Assembly: GCF_030915505.1 (NCBI RefSeq)
Contig: NZ_CP133265.1
Coordinates: forward strand, 3,128,001-3,192,000
Source: Neobacillus sp. OS1-2
GTDB lineage: Bacteria; Bacillota; Bacilli; Bacillales; Cytobacillaceae
Direction: 5' to 3'
Length of the DNA stretch: 64,000 bases
Of the stretch, positions 7,887 to 16,522 are shown piece after piece (the first letter of the stretch is position 1; the number at the start of each line of letters is the position of its first letter). Position numbers and translations under genes: made by a program. The notes below the pieces were generated by a model. It was not told the origin of the DNA, ran no database searches, and worked only from the letters and a program-made list of their open reading frames with translations.

Positions 7887-9299
7887 ATGCATTTTATTCA
7901 CTGGAGCGACATTGTTACGGCTTTTGCTTCATTTATTGCCGGTTATATGGTACTAGTCATTATCTTTTACACCGTATTTTTGTTTATTTCCATGATTCAA
8001 CTTCGTAAGGAATACCAACTTGATCGAATTCGGGTCTACGATGATTACTTGGAAGGAATTTACACCAAACCTGTTTCGATTATCGTCCCTGCCTTTAATG
8101 AAGAAGCAGGTATTGTCCATAGTGTACGTTCCTTATTACGTGTGAATTACCCAATATTTGAAGTCATTGTCGTGAACGATGGCTCCACCGACCATACTCT
8201 CAAAAAAATGATTGATCACTATGATATGAAAGAGATCCAAAAGGTTGTTCGCATACAAATTAGCACCAAAGCAATCGGAAAGATTTATCAATCCACCAGA
8301 TTTGCGAACCTATTTTTTATTGATAAAGAGAACGGAGGAAAAGCAGATGCGCTTAATGTGGGCCTGAATTTTTCCCATTATCCGTATTTTTGTTCTTTAG
8401 ATGGTGATTCTGTTCTTGAACAGGATGCTTTTTTAAAGGTGATGAAGCCGATTATCGACTCTAATGAGGAAGTGATTGCTTCCGGAGGAAGTATACGAAT
8501 TGCGAATGGTTGTCATATTCAAAATGGGCGAATTGAAAAAATTGGGTTATCAGATAAACCATTAGTTGTTATGCAAATCATTGAGTATTTACGAGCTTTT
8601 TTAATGGGAAGGATTGGTCTTAGCAGGCATAATCTATTGCTCATTATCTCTGGTGCCTTTGGGGTCTTTTCAAAGAATTGGGTGATTGCTGCCGGCGGGT
8701 ACCGAACCGATACGGTTGGGGAGGATATGGAATTAGTGGTGAGAATGCACCGGATATTGAGAGAAAAAGGTGAAAAGAAGAAAATTGTCTATGTTCCTGA
8801 CCCTGTATGTTGGACAGAAGTTCCGGAAGACATGAAATTTTTAAGAAGACAGAGGAGACGATGGCATCGAGGGCTATTTGAAAGTTTATGGATCCATAAA
8901 AAAGTAAGCTTTAATCCAAGATACGGTTCAATTGGACTACTGGCCTTTCCCTACTTTTGGATTGTGGAGTTCTTGGGGCCAATTATTGAATTATCCGGCT
9001 ATATTTTTATGGTTCTCTGTTTTGTTCTCGGGGGAATTTACATAGAATTTGCTATTTTATTATTTCTATTATCCTGTTTATACGGATCGATTTTTTCGAT
9101 GGCAGCAGTACTTTTAGAAGAATGGAGTTTGACGAAATATCACAAGGTTACAGATATCCTTAAGTTATTCCTTTATTCCTTGACAGAAACTTTATGGTAC
9201 CGACCGCTAACTGTATTTTGGCGCTGTGAAGGAGTATGGCAGATGCTAAAAGGAGATAAAAGCTGGGGAGAAATGAAAAGAAAAGGTGTTTCGGAATGA
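7887..9299 (+). CDS. processive family 2 glycosyltransferase (cellulose/hyaluronan/PNAG synthase-like)
   Basis: A 470-residue membrane glycosyltransferase. One N-terminal TM region (about 12-38) precedes a cytoplasmic GT-A domain: SIIVPAFNEEAGI (about 62), VVNDGSTD (about 98), the metal-binding SLDGDS (about 172), GEDMEL (about 278) and the processivity motif QRRRW in the segment FLRRQRRRWHRG (about 320). Two to four TM helices follow to the C terminus. These features define processive synthases that couple polymerisation to membrane passage. It sits between a HEAT protein and a large exported hydrolase-like protein, overlapping the latter by four bases. The sugar substrate is unknown. No PilZ domain is fused. 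Confidence 0.9.
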   Translation: MHFIHWSDIVTAFASFIAGYMVLVIIFYTVFLFISMIQLRKEYQLDRIRVYDDYLEGIYTKPVSIIVPAFNEEAGIVHSVRSLLRVNYPIFEVIVVNDGSTDHTLKKMIDHYDMKEIQKVVRIQISTKAIGKIYQSTRFANLFFIDKENGGKADALNVGLNFSHYPYFCSLDGDSVLEQDAFLKVMKPIIDSNEEVIASGGSIRIANGCHIQNGRIEKIGLSDKPLVVMQIIEYLRAFLMGRIGLSRHNLLLIISGAFGVFSKNWVIAAGGYRTDTVGEDMELVVRMHRILREKGEKKKIVYVPDPVCWTEVPEDMKFLRRQRRRWHRGLFESLWIHKKVSFNPRYGSIGLLAFPYFWIVEFLGPIIELSGYIFMVLCFVLGGIYIEFAILLFLLSCLYGSIFSMAAVLLEEWSLTKYHKVTDILKLFLYSLTETLWYRPLTVFWRCEGVWQMLKGDKSWGEMKRKGVSE

Positions 9300-12200
9300 A
9301 AAGACAAACCAACCTATGGATCTATTCGGTATTCCTCATCCTATTTTTGACGAGCCCCTTTTGGTTATGGAAGATTCAGCCTTCAAAAAAATTAAACGTG
9401 TTAATCGTGGATAAAACAGTACCCACTCAATCCTTCCGGGAACATAAAGGACTTGTGTGGATATTAAACAACGCAAAATACTATAAAAATGGGACAACCC
9501 CATATTCAGTAAAAAATGATTATAAAGGCTTTAAACCGCAAAATGGACAGGAATATACGATTACACCCCTACCAAGAGATTTAAAACCGTTTGATGTGAT
9601 CTATTTAACTGATCAATATGGCGTATATAAAGAGGACATTAATCGTAGGAATACTGAAGGCAAACATTCAAAAAAAGTTTATGGCGGGCTTACATCCAGT
9701 GAAGTTAATAAAATTGAAAGGGCACTAATCGAATCAAAAGGTAAGACATTAATCGCAGAATTTAATACGTTTGCAAGTCCCACTTCAGAAAAGGCCAAGG
9801 AGGAAGTCTCCAATTTACTTAATGTTGAATGGTCTGGCTGGATTGGCCGCTATTTTTCGGATCTTTCGAATTCTGAAGTGCCAGAGTGGATCAAAGCGAA
9901 CTATCGGAAACAAAATATGAAGTGGGGCTTTGATGGAGAAGGTTTTGTTTTTGTAGGTAGAAATAATTATGTAGTGGTTATCGGAAAAGAGGAGGTTAAG
10001 GATACAGGGCTACTGTTTGAAGTATCAAAAAAGGGGAAGAAATATTTTACCGATGAAATCAAGGGGAAATATCCGTATTGGTTCGATATTATCGAGGCAA
10101 GAGATAAGAATGAAATTTTGGCTTCTTACCGTTTGCCAATTTCACATGCTGCAGTGAAAAGGCTTGAAGGATACGGGATTCCCGCCCGCTTCCCGGCAGT
10201 CATTTATCACCAAAATACGAAATTCTCATCCTATTATTTTTCCGGTGATTATGCGGATGAAGCGGAAGTGCCGAGAATGTATCAAACAAAAGGTTTTGAT
10301 ACATGGAAAAGAAAACTTGGTGCAAAAGATTCTTTTTACTGGCAGACATATGTACCGATGATGAAAGATATTTTACATCATGGGCTAAGGCAAGTAAAAT
10401 CACAGGAAAAGATAGGACTAGTTGAACAAAACGGGGTTAAGACAAATAGCAAAACCGGAAATACGTATATTCAAATTCAAAGAGGTGGAAAGTGGCAGGA
10501 CTTTCTTATCAAGGGTGTGAATATGGGGATTAGCAAACCAGGTTATTTTCCTGGCGAAACAGCCATAACGAAGGAAGAGTATTTTCGCTGGTTTAAAGCA
10601 ATTGGAGCCATGAATGCAAATGCTTTAAGAATTTATACGCTTCATCCGCCACAATTCTACGAAGCATTTTATCTCTATAATCAAATCGCTGAACAGCCCT
10701 TATATTTATTTCATGGGACATGGGTCAGTGAAGAGAATTTGACACAGACTCAGGATGCCTTTGCCCGGATAAATGTAGATGACGCTAAGCTGGAAATAAG
10801 AAATATGATTGATATTATTCATGGTAATTCCAATTTGGCCGAACGCCCCGGACATGCAGCAGGCACTTATCAATACGATATCTCCAAATATGTCCTTGGA
10901 ATGATCATTGGAACGGAATGGGATCCAGAGATGGTGAAGAATACAAATACTGTCCATGCTGGAATAGCCCAATATAAGGGCAATTATTTTAAAACGGAAA
11001 ATGCAAGCCCATTTGAGGTTTGGCTTGCTGGGCTTATGGATTATGCCGCTGCCTACGAAGCAAAGCAATATTCCTGGCAGCATTCGCTTAGCTTTACGAA
11101 TTGGGTGACCACTGATTTATTGCATCATCCCGCGGAACCACTTGAGAAGGAAGATATGGTTTCAATTAATCCGAATCATATTAAGATCTCGCAATCCTTC
11201 CATGCTGGGATGTTTGCTTCGTACCACATCTATCCTTACTACCCGGATTTTATGAACTTTGAGCAAAAGTATCTTGATTATGTAGATAGAAAAGGAAAGA
11301 AAAATAATTATGAAGGGTACCTTCATGAGTTTCGTCCTGCACATCAAATGCCAGTTTTAGTTGCTGAATTTGGCGTGCCATCATCAAGGGGATTAACACA
11401 TAAAAATCCGTTTGGAATGAATCAGGGCTTTCTTTCAGAGAAAGAGCAGGGGGAAATTAATAGCCGTTTATACCAATCAATCGTAACGGAAGGGTATGCG
11501 GGCGGGCTAGTTTTTACATGGCAGGATGAATGGTTTAAACGTACCTGGAATACGATGGATTTCGATAATCCCGACCGCAGGCCCTATTGGAATAACCAGC
11601 AAACAAATGAGCAGCATTTTGGTTTGCTTAGTTTCGAACCAGGAAAAAGGGCATCAGGGATAGTTGTGGATGGCACAGCCTCAGATTGGGACATGGCTGC
11701 AGTAAAAAAGGGCTATTGGTCGACGGATAAAAAGAAGGATGTAAAGGAAGTTCGTTTCACATCGGACAGCGGGTATTTTTATTTTTTAGTTACCTATAAT
11801 CGTCCCGTGAATTTGTCTAAACAAGGAGTTTTCTTACTCCTGGATACTGCCCCGAATCAGGGACAAACCAAGATTTCTTTAAATGAGCATACAAAGGTTG
11901 AAACGGATTATGGTGTAGATTTTTTTGTCAAATTAGCAGGAGCAGGGGACTCTAGGATAATGATCGATAGTTATTATGATACATTCTATTACCAATATGC
12001 AAGAATTTTACACATGATTCCGGAAGTGCCAAATGCCGCTCAAAAAGACAATGGAGTATTTCATCCCATCCGTTTGGCACTTAATAAACAACTAATCATT
12101 CCTTCTACTGCAACCGTTATCCCCTTTCAGGATTATGAAACGGGTGTCATGAGGTTTGGAAATGCCAATCCAAAAAGTAAAATGTTTGATTCTTTAACGG

Positions 12201-12544
12201 ATATAAGTATTGGTAGCAATAAAAAGGTGATCGAAGGAAGGATTCCATGGCAGCTTTTGAATGTTAGAGACCCTAGCTCAAAGGAAGTGATCGGCGACAT
12301 TTGGGAAAACGGCATATCAGCCGGTGTGGAAACAACCGGTATCCGCGTTGCCATTGTTACAACAAAAGCAGGCAAGGTGCAACAATCATTTCCAACAGCG
12401 GTTAATGGCAGGTTTCAGCAAAATGCTACCTATATTTACAGCTGGAATGGCTGGGATATTCCCATATACTATGAACGCTTGAAGAAATCTTATGACATAA
12501 TGGCGGAAACATTCCGAACATCCATAATAAAAATAGAAAAATAA
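9296..12544 (+). CDS. large exported glycoside-hydrolase-like protein with C-terminal CBM9-like domain
   Basis: A 1082-residue protein with an N-terminal TM/signal anchor (about residues 8-26) and no lipobox. Residues about 33-330 form a domain I cannot name. About 400-760 resemble a TIM-barrel glycoside hydrolase of the GH2/GH5 type: IKGVNMGISKPGYFPG, then a candidate acid/base Glu in IGTEWDPE (about 541), a candidate nucleophile Glu in LVAEFGVPSSRG (about 691), and FTWQDEWFKRTW. Residues about 785-1000 (IVVDGTASDWDMAAV, GYFYFLVTYNRP) resemble a CBM9/DOMON-like sugar-binding module. Its start overlaps the GT2 stop, so it probably modifies or guides the polymer outside the membrane. Confidence 0.75.
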   Translation: MKRQTNLWIYSVFLILFLTSPFWLWKIQPSKKLNVLIVDKTVPTQSFREHKGLVWILNNAKYYKNGTTPYSVKNDYKGFKPQNGQEYTITPLPRDLKPFDVIYLTDQYGVYKEDINRRNTEGKHSKKVYGGLTSSEVNKIERALIESKGKTLIAEFNTFASPTSEKAKEEVSNLLNVEWSGWIGRYFSDLSNSEVPEWIKANYRKQNMKWGFDGEGFVFVGRNNYVVVIGKEEVKDTGLLFEVSKKGKKYFTDEIKGKYPYWFDIIEARDKNEILASYRLPISHAAVKRLEGYGIPARFPAVIYHQNTKFSSYYFSGDYADEAEVPRMYQTKGFDTWKRKLGAKDSFYWQTYVPMMKDILHHGLRQVKSQEKIGLVEQNGVKTNSKTGNTYIQIQRGGKWQDFLIKGVNMGISKPGYFPGETAITKEEYFRWFKAIGAMNANALRIYTLHPPQFYEAFYLYNQIAEQPLYLFHGTWVSEENLTQTQDAFARINVDDAKLEIRNMIDIIHGNSNLAERPGHAAGTYQYDISKYVLGMIIGTEWDPEMVKNTNTVHAGIAQYKGNYFKTENASPFEVWLAGLMDYAAAYEAKQYSWQHSLSFTNWVTTDLLHHPAEPLEKEDMVSINPNHIKISQSFHAGMFASYHIYPYYPDFMNFEQKYLDYVDRKGKKNNYEGYLHEFRPAHQMPVLVAEFGVPSSRGLTHKNPFGMNQGFLSEKEQGEINSRLYQSIVTEGYAGGLVFTWQDEWFKRTWNTMDFDNPDRRPYWNNQQTNEQHFGLLSFEPGKRASGIVVDGTASDWDMAAVKKGYWSTDKKKDVKEVRFTSDSGYFYFLVTYNRPVNLSKQGVFLLLDTAPNQGQTKISLNEHTKVETDYGVDFFVKLAGAGDSRIMIDSYYDTFYYQYARILHMIPEVPNAAQKDNGVFHPIRLALNKQLIIPSTATVIPFQDYETGVMRFGNANPKSKMFDSLTDISIGSNKKVIEGRIPWQLLNVRDPSSKEVIGDIWENGISAGVETTGIRVAIVTTKAGKVQQSFPTAVNGRFQQNATYIYSWNGWDIPIYYERLKKSYDIMAETFRTSIIKIEK

Positions 12545-12591
12545 GCAACAAAAGAACCAGATACAAATAATAATCTGGTTCTTTTGTTGCT
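12544..12591. terminator. bidirectional terminator, polysaccharide operon / pit
   Basis: A 19-base perfect stem (arms from AGCAACAAAAGAACCAGAT) with a ten-base loop lies between the convergent genes. T runs within both arms allow action on either strand. Confidence 0.8.
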
Positions 12592-12597
12592 TACATA

Positions 12598-13599
12598 TTA
12601 AAAGATAAGATTTAGAATAAGGTAAAGGAACGCAGCGATTAATGCCGAAATCGGAAGGGTAATGACCCAGGTGATAAGCATACGCTGGGCTGTATCCCAC
12701 TTAACCCCTTTAAGCCGGTGTGCAGAACCAACTCCCAGGATTCCCGATGAGATAACATGTGTCGTACTTACCGGAAGGTGTATTAAGCTTGCACCGAAAA
12801 TAATCCCGGCGCCAGTTAAATCAGCTGCCACTCCGTTAATTGGACGTATTTTCATTATTTTCCCGCCGACGGTTTTAATGATTTTCCAGCCGCCAATTGA
12901 CGTACCTAATCCCATCGCCGCGGCACAGGATATTTGAACCCAAAGAGGAACATCCGCATCTTTGGGGAGATACTCATTTGCAATTAGAGCCATGGTGATA
13001 ATCCCCATGGATTTCTGCGCATCATTTGTTCCGTGGGAATAGGATTGCAATGCTGCCGTGGCTATTTGAATAAAACGGAAATTTCGATTCGTCTTTGTTA
13101 AATTAAAATTCTTAAATGCCACTTTGAAAATACTGTAAATTATATAACCAACTACAAAAGCGATAATAGGCGAAAGTATAAGTGCTTCAATAATTTTAGT
13201 AAATCCACCATAGTTTAGAACACCAAAACCACTAGCGGCGATAGCTGCCCCGGCAATCGATCCAATCAGCGCATGTGAAGAACTGCTTGGAATTCCAAAA
13301 TACCAGGTAAGTAAATTCCAGATGACGGCCGATAATAACGCGGCCAAAATAACAACAGAGCCATTGGTAAGATCGAATGGATTAACAATATCCTTTGAAA
13401 TTGTTTTTGCCACTCCGGTAAATGTCATCGCTCCAACAAAATTCATAATGGCTGCTAACAAAATGGCGTGACGTGGTTTTAGTGCTTTCGTTGAAACAGA
13501 TGTTGCGATTGCATTAGCAGTATCATGGAACCCATTAATAAAGTCAAATGCAAGGGCACATATTACGATTGCTATCGTTAGTATGAATAAAAGGCTCAT
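12598..13599 (-). CDS. pit: low-affinity inorganic phosphate transporter, PiT family
   Basis: A 333-residue membrane protein that takes up metal-phosphate with protons. Both halves carry the PiT signature: FDFINGFHDTANAIAT near the N terminus and SYSHGTNDAQKSMGI in the second half. About ten TM helices are visible. It lies eleven bases downstream of the DUF47 gene on the same strand, the common Bacillus arrangement (YkaA-Pit), so the two are co-transcribed. The single-copy length is normal for bacterial Pit of Firmicutes. Confidence 0.93.
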   Translation of the reverse strand: MSLLFILTIAIVICALAFDFINGFHDTANAIATSVSTKALKPRHAILLAAIMNFVGAMTFTGVAKTISKDIVNPFDLTNGSVVILAALLSAVIWNLLTWYFGIPSSSSHALIGSIAGAAIAASGFGVLNYGGFTKIIEALILSPIIAFVVGYIIYSIFKVAFKNFNLTKTNRNFRFIQIATAALQSYSHGTNDAQKSMGIITMALIANEYLPKDADVPLWVQISCAAAMGLGTSIGGWKIIKTVGGKIMKIRPINGVAADLTGAGIIFGASLIHLPVSTTHVISSGILGVGSAHRLKGVKWDTAQRMLITWVITLPISALIAAFLYLILNLIF

Positions 13600-13610
13600 T
13601 TTTTTGCTCC

Positions 13611-14228
13611 TTAGGCATTTTTCATGATAATGGTTTCAAGCGTGTTTGCGACAGTTTGGCAGTAGTCAGCAATATCTTCAAGATTTTCGTAAATTTCTTT
13701 ATATTGAATAATCCGAATTGGGTCTTTTTCAACCGTAAATAAATGTTTAATCGATTGACGCAGAATATTATCGCAATTAGATTCGTAATCCTTTATTTTA
13801 ATGGCATGTTCTCTAATTTGTTGCAGTTTTTTATTCGATAATAATTCAACGGCCTTATCGATTTCATGAACACTTCCCTGAATGGCCGAAACGAACTGGA
13901 GCATAAAATCATCTGCTTGGGTAATGGAATACATTTCAAATAATGCAGAAGTAGCTTCAAGGCCGTCGATTACATCATCCATGCTCATCGCAAGGTGTAA
14001 AATATCTTCACGTTCAATAGGTGTGATAAAAGCATCATTTAGTTCTTTTATTACTTCATGAACAAATGTATCCCCTTGGGTTTCATATTCCTTCATTTTC
14101 TCGGAAAAGATTTTTAAATCACTAATGTTATTCAATTTATATTCTGTGAAAAAATCTACTCCTTCATCTAAATTGGCAGAAATTTTACGTAAAAGAGCTG
14201 AGAATTTATCCACTTTCTTAAATGCCAT
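13611..14228 (-). CDS. DUF47 (PhoU-like) phosphate transport accessory protein, YkaA-like
   Basis: A 205-residue, largely helical cytosolic protein of the DUF47/PhoU-like family, thought to control the adjacent Pit transporter. It opens with MAFKKVDKFSALLRKI and contains the acidic helix segments EREDILHLAMSMDDVIDGLE and KEIYENLEDIADYCQTVANTLE, which resemble the metal-binding E/DxxxD motifs of PhoU. The ATG at 14228 is chosen because GGGGGT lies seven bases upstream; the in-frame ATG at 14252 has no good RBS. First gene of the operon with pit. Confidence 0.9.
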   Translation of the reverse strand: MAFKKVDKFSALLRKISANLDEGVDFFTEYKLNNISDLKIFSEKMKEYETQGDTFVHEVIKELNDAFITPIEREDILHLAMSMDDVIDGLEATSALFEMYSITQADDFMLQFVSAIQGSVHEIDKAVELLSNKKLQQIREHAIKIKDYESNCDNILRQSIKHLFTVEKDPIRIIQYKEIYENLEDIADYCQTVANTLETIIMKNA

Positions 14229-14588
14229 TGATGTTACCCCCATTTTTATCATCCATAGTTATGAATCAACTCAATAAGTTTATATGAAAAATGTCGAAAA
14301 AAGTATTATATAGCAGTGAAATTTACAAAAACTTAACATTAGAATCTTCAGAATTTTTCTCTTTGTTAGATGCACTTCCTTACTTTTACCTAGAATCATG
14401 AATTTATGTAATTGGTTTACGCTGATTCCAAAACCAGATTAATTATTTCCGGTTTATATTTTTTTATGAGTAAAAATATAAAATGGGGGTAATTTAACTA
14501 TACAGGCAGCATGAAAAAATTCTTTCCACTACTGCCTGAGCTTTATGCTAATAAATGAAAGATGAATACTAAAAAGGAGTGTTCTATA
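14229..14588. other. divergent intergenic region between ykaA-pit and the GlsB gene
   Basis: AT-rich, 360 bases, no credible ORF beyond an upstream extension of the GlsB frame. It holds a seven-base inverted repeat (CAGGCAG ... CTGCCTG, about 14502-14538) close to the GlsB start, which may be a regulatory hairpin. No clear stress-sigma promoter was found. Confidence 0.5.
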
Positions 14589-14843
14589 ATGAGTTTCATT
14601 TGGGCATTAATAGTCGGTGGAATTATTGGCTGGTTAGCAGGTCTTATCGTTGGCAGGAATATTCCTGGTGGCATTATTGGTAATATCATAGCTGGATTTG
14701 TTGGTGCATGGCTGGGAACAGCGGTATTAGGTAATTGGGGGCCGCATGTGTCCGATTTTGCCATTATCCCGGCAATCATCGGTTCTGCTGTGTTGGTTCT
14801 ACTGCTAAGCTTCATTATGAGGGCCTTTAGAAAAGCTGATTAA
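14589..14843 (+). CDS. GlsB/YeaQ/YmgE family stress-response membrane protein
   Basis: A small, very hydrophobic protein of 84 residues with three TM helices and regular glycine spacing (GGIIGWLAGLIVGRNIPGG, IIGNIIAGFVGAWLG), the signature of the transglycosylase-associated/GlsB family. The biochemical role is unknown; family members are induced by stress. The ATG at 14589 is used because AAAGGAGTG sits just upstream; the earlier in-frame ATG at 14562 lacks an RBS. Single-gene unit ended by a strong hairpin. Confidence 0.9.
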   Translation: MSFIWALIVGGIIGWLAGLIVGRNIPGGIIGNIIAGFVGAWLGTAVLGNWGPHVSDFAIIPAIIGSAVLVLLLSFIMRAFRKAD

Positions 14844-14866
14844 TTAACCACATAAAACTTAGATGT

Positions 14867-14894
14867 AAAAAGCCTCCCAATTGCGGGAGGCTTT
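14867..14894. terminator. bidirectional terminator between GlsB and the pseudouridine synthase
   Basis: AAAAGCCTCCC and GGGAGGCTTTT arms around a short AATTGC loop; works on either strand. Confidence 0.85.
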
Positions 14895-14900
14895 TGCTGT

Positions 14901-15824
14901 TTAGATTGAATAAATATCGATCTGTTTAAAGATATCTAATGAATCCGTCACAGGTGCATGACATATCACTTTTTCTTTTGTTAAAGGGTGGCTAAATTCA
15001 AGTTTGGCGGCATGTAATGCTTGCCTTTTCGTTAAGGGCTTTCCGCCATATTCGATATCGCCCACTATGGGATGTCCTATATGACTTAAATGTACCCTTA
15101 TCTGATGGGTTCTTCCTGTCTCAAGCCAGCATTTTACATAGGAAAGCTGTTTGTGTTTATCTTCTTTTACCAATTGAAAATGGGTAGTAGCTTCCTGACC
15201 GGATGGTGAAACTCTTCGTTTCGTTGCATGATGGCGATCACGGCCAATTGGCAGATGGATTGTCCCCTTTTTTTGCTGGAACAGTCCATGTACGGCAGCA
15301 ATATAGGTTCGTTTTATATGACGCTTCTCTAGCATATTATCTAATATTGCGCCAGCTAATGGATGCTTTGCCAACAGGATAGCACCAGAAGTATCCCGGT
15401 CTAAACGATGAATTTGCCGGATATTCCGACATTCTCCTTTAGATTGGAGATAGAAGGAAGCTGCGTTCATAAGTGTGTTGGTCTCCACTAAAGGATTATT
15501 TGGATGAGTGTTCATGTATGCCGGCTTGTTAATCACCAAAACATGTTCATCTTCAAATAAGATGTCAATATCGTGGAAAGTCGGGATTATTTGCGGTTCC
15601 TCATCTACAAAAAGTTTTACGAGCAGTGTTGACCCTGTTTTAAGAGGCAAATGCCAGTTAGCACGACTACCATCTACTAAAACTTTATTCTCCATTCGAA
15701 AAAGATGTGTTAATTTTTTGGGTGCTTCCCAATAGTGACGAAAAACCCAGTCAACTGTTTTGCTGTCCCACTCTTCTGGGACCAAAATATGGAGCCATTC
15801 TCCCTTACGTACCGTTTTAAACAT
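14901..15824 (-). CDS. RluA-family pseudouridine synthase (YhcT-like)
   Basis: A 307-residue RNA pseudouridine synthase. The catalytic motif HRLDRDTSGAILLAKH with its Asp lies near residue 140, preceded by LVINKPAYMNTHPN and followed by RTHQIRVHLSHIGHPIVGD, all diagnostic of the RluA/RluC/RluD group. The N-terminal segment resembles a reduced S4 domain. The ATG at 15824 has GAAGGAG five bases upstream and is preferred to an ATG seven codons earlier. Its head-to-head neighbour is YhcU, the same pairing as yhcT-yhcU in B. subtilis. The rRNA or tRNA target is not known. Confidence 0.9.
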   Translation of the reverse strand: MFKTVRKGEWLHILVPEEWDSKTVDWVFRHYWEAPKKLTHLFRMENKVLVDGSRANWHLPLKTGSTLLVKLFVDEEPQIIPTFHDIDILFEDEHVLVINKPAYMNTHPNNPLVETNTLMNAASFYLQSKGECRNIRQIHRLDRDTSGAILLAKHPLAGAILDNMLEKRHIKRTYIAAVHGLFQQKKGTIHLPIGRDRHHATKRRVSPSGQEATTHFQLVKEDKHKQLSYVKCWLETGRTHQIRVHLSHIGHPIVGDIEYGGKPLTKRQALHAAKLEFSHPLTKEKVICHAPVTDSLDIFKQIDIYSI

Positions 15825-15933
15825 ATTATCTCCTTCGTCATCCACTAATTACCACCGTAAATACACCGGCAGTTATGGTATTCTTATGATATAAAATTCG
15901 TCTGAAAAAAGCGATGGCAAAGGTGGGTTACAA

Positions 15934-16320
15934 GTGAAAATAGTATTTGCCTCGACACCAAGTCAAGAAGAAGAAATTAATGGACTGGTGAGGTATGTGT
16001 ATTCAAATATTTTTCCCCTTTATTATAGTGATGAGGAAATTTGTGAATTTAAACAGTTAAAGGTTTTACGTACTCCTGAAGATTTTAACACATTAAAAGA
16101 TGCCTTTCAGGTGATGACTTGTATTCAAACAATCATATCTATACTTGAATCTTCTCCACTTGATGAGCAATACGAAGCTGTTTTTGACAAAAACGTTGCA
16201 ACTCTTCAAGAATTTGGATTGTTTTTTCCGTTTGAATTTCAACAATTTGTTGATGTAAAAAGAATGAAAAATACCATGCTTAGTATATTTACAAAGGCTG
16301 ATAATGAATTAATTATTTAG
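15934..16320 (+). CDS. yhcU: YhcU-like DUF5365 family protein
   Basis: A 128-residue soluble protein of unknown function. The opening MKIVFASTPSQEEEINGLV and the IFPLYYSDEEICEF segment match what I know as YhcU/DUF5365. It starts with GTG after AAAGGTGG. It lies divergently from the RluA-type gene, as in B. subtilis. There is no signal peptide or membrane segment. A clear terminator follows. Confidence 0.75.
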   Translation: MKIVFASTPSQEEEINGLVRYVYSNIFPLYYSDEEICEFKQLKVLRTPEDFNTLKDAFQVMTCIQTIISILESSPLDEQYEAVFDKNVATLQEFGLFFPFEFQQFVDVKRMKNTMLSIFTKADNELII

Positions 16321-16330
16321 AAAAGAGGAA

Positions 16331-16359
16331 AAGCCTGTAATTTTTGCAGGCTTTTTTTT
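16331..16359 (+). terminator. terminator after yhcU
   Basis: AAGCCTG/CAGGCTT hairpin followed by a run of eight or more T. Confidence 0.85.
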
Positions 16360-16522
16360 AGTTTTACTCTTATGGAAGTAAATTTAAGGTATGATAGAAT
16401 GTGATTGTATTCACCTGCTTCATAGCAAAAATTGTCGGCTTATTTTGCATCCGTTTTGCAGGAGTAACGAGCAAGAACTTAGAAACAATACATAATAAAA
16501 CAGAAATTGGAGGAGACACCAT

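Noticed and set aside
10706..11083. 125-codon minus-strand ORF inside the GH-like gene
   Set aside because: Antisense shadow; no RBS and the plus frame is clearly the coding one.
14253..14588. SigB-type promoter for the GlsB gene
   Set aside because: GTTTAT and GGGTAA elements exist but are about 30 bases apart, far from the required spacing.
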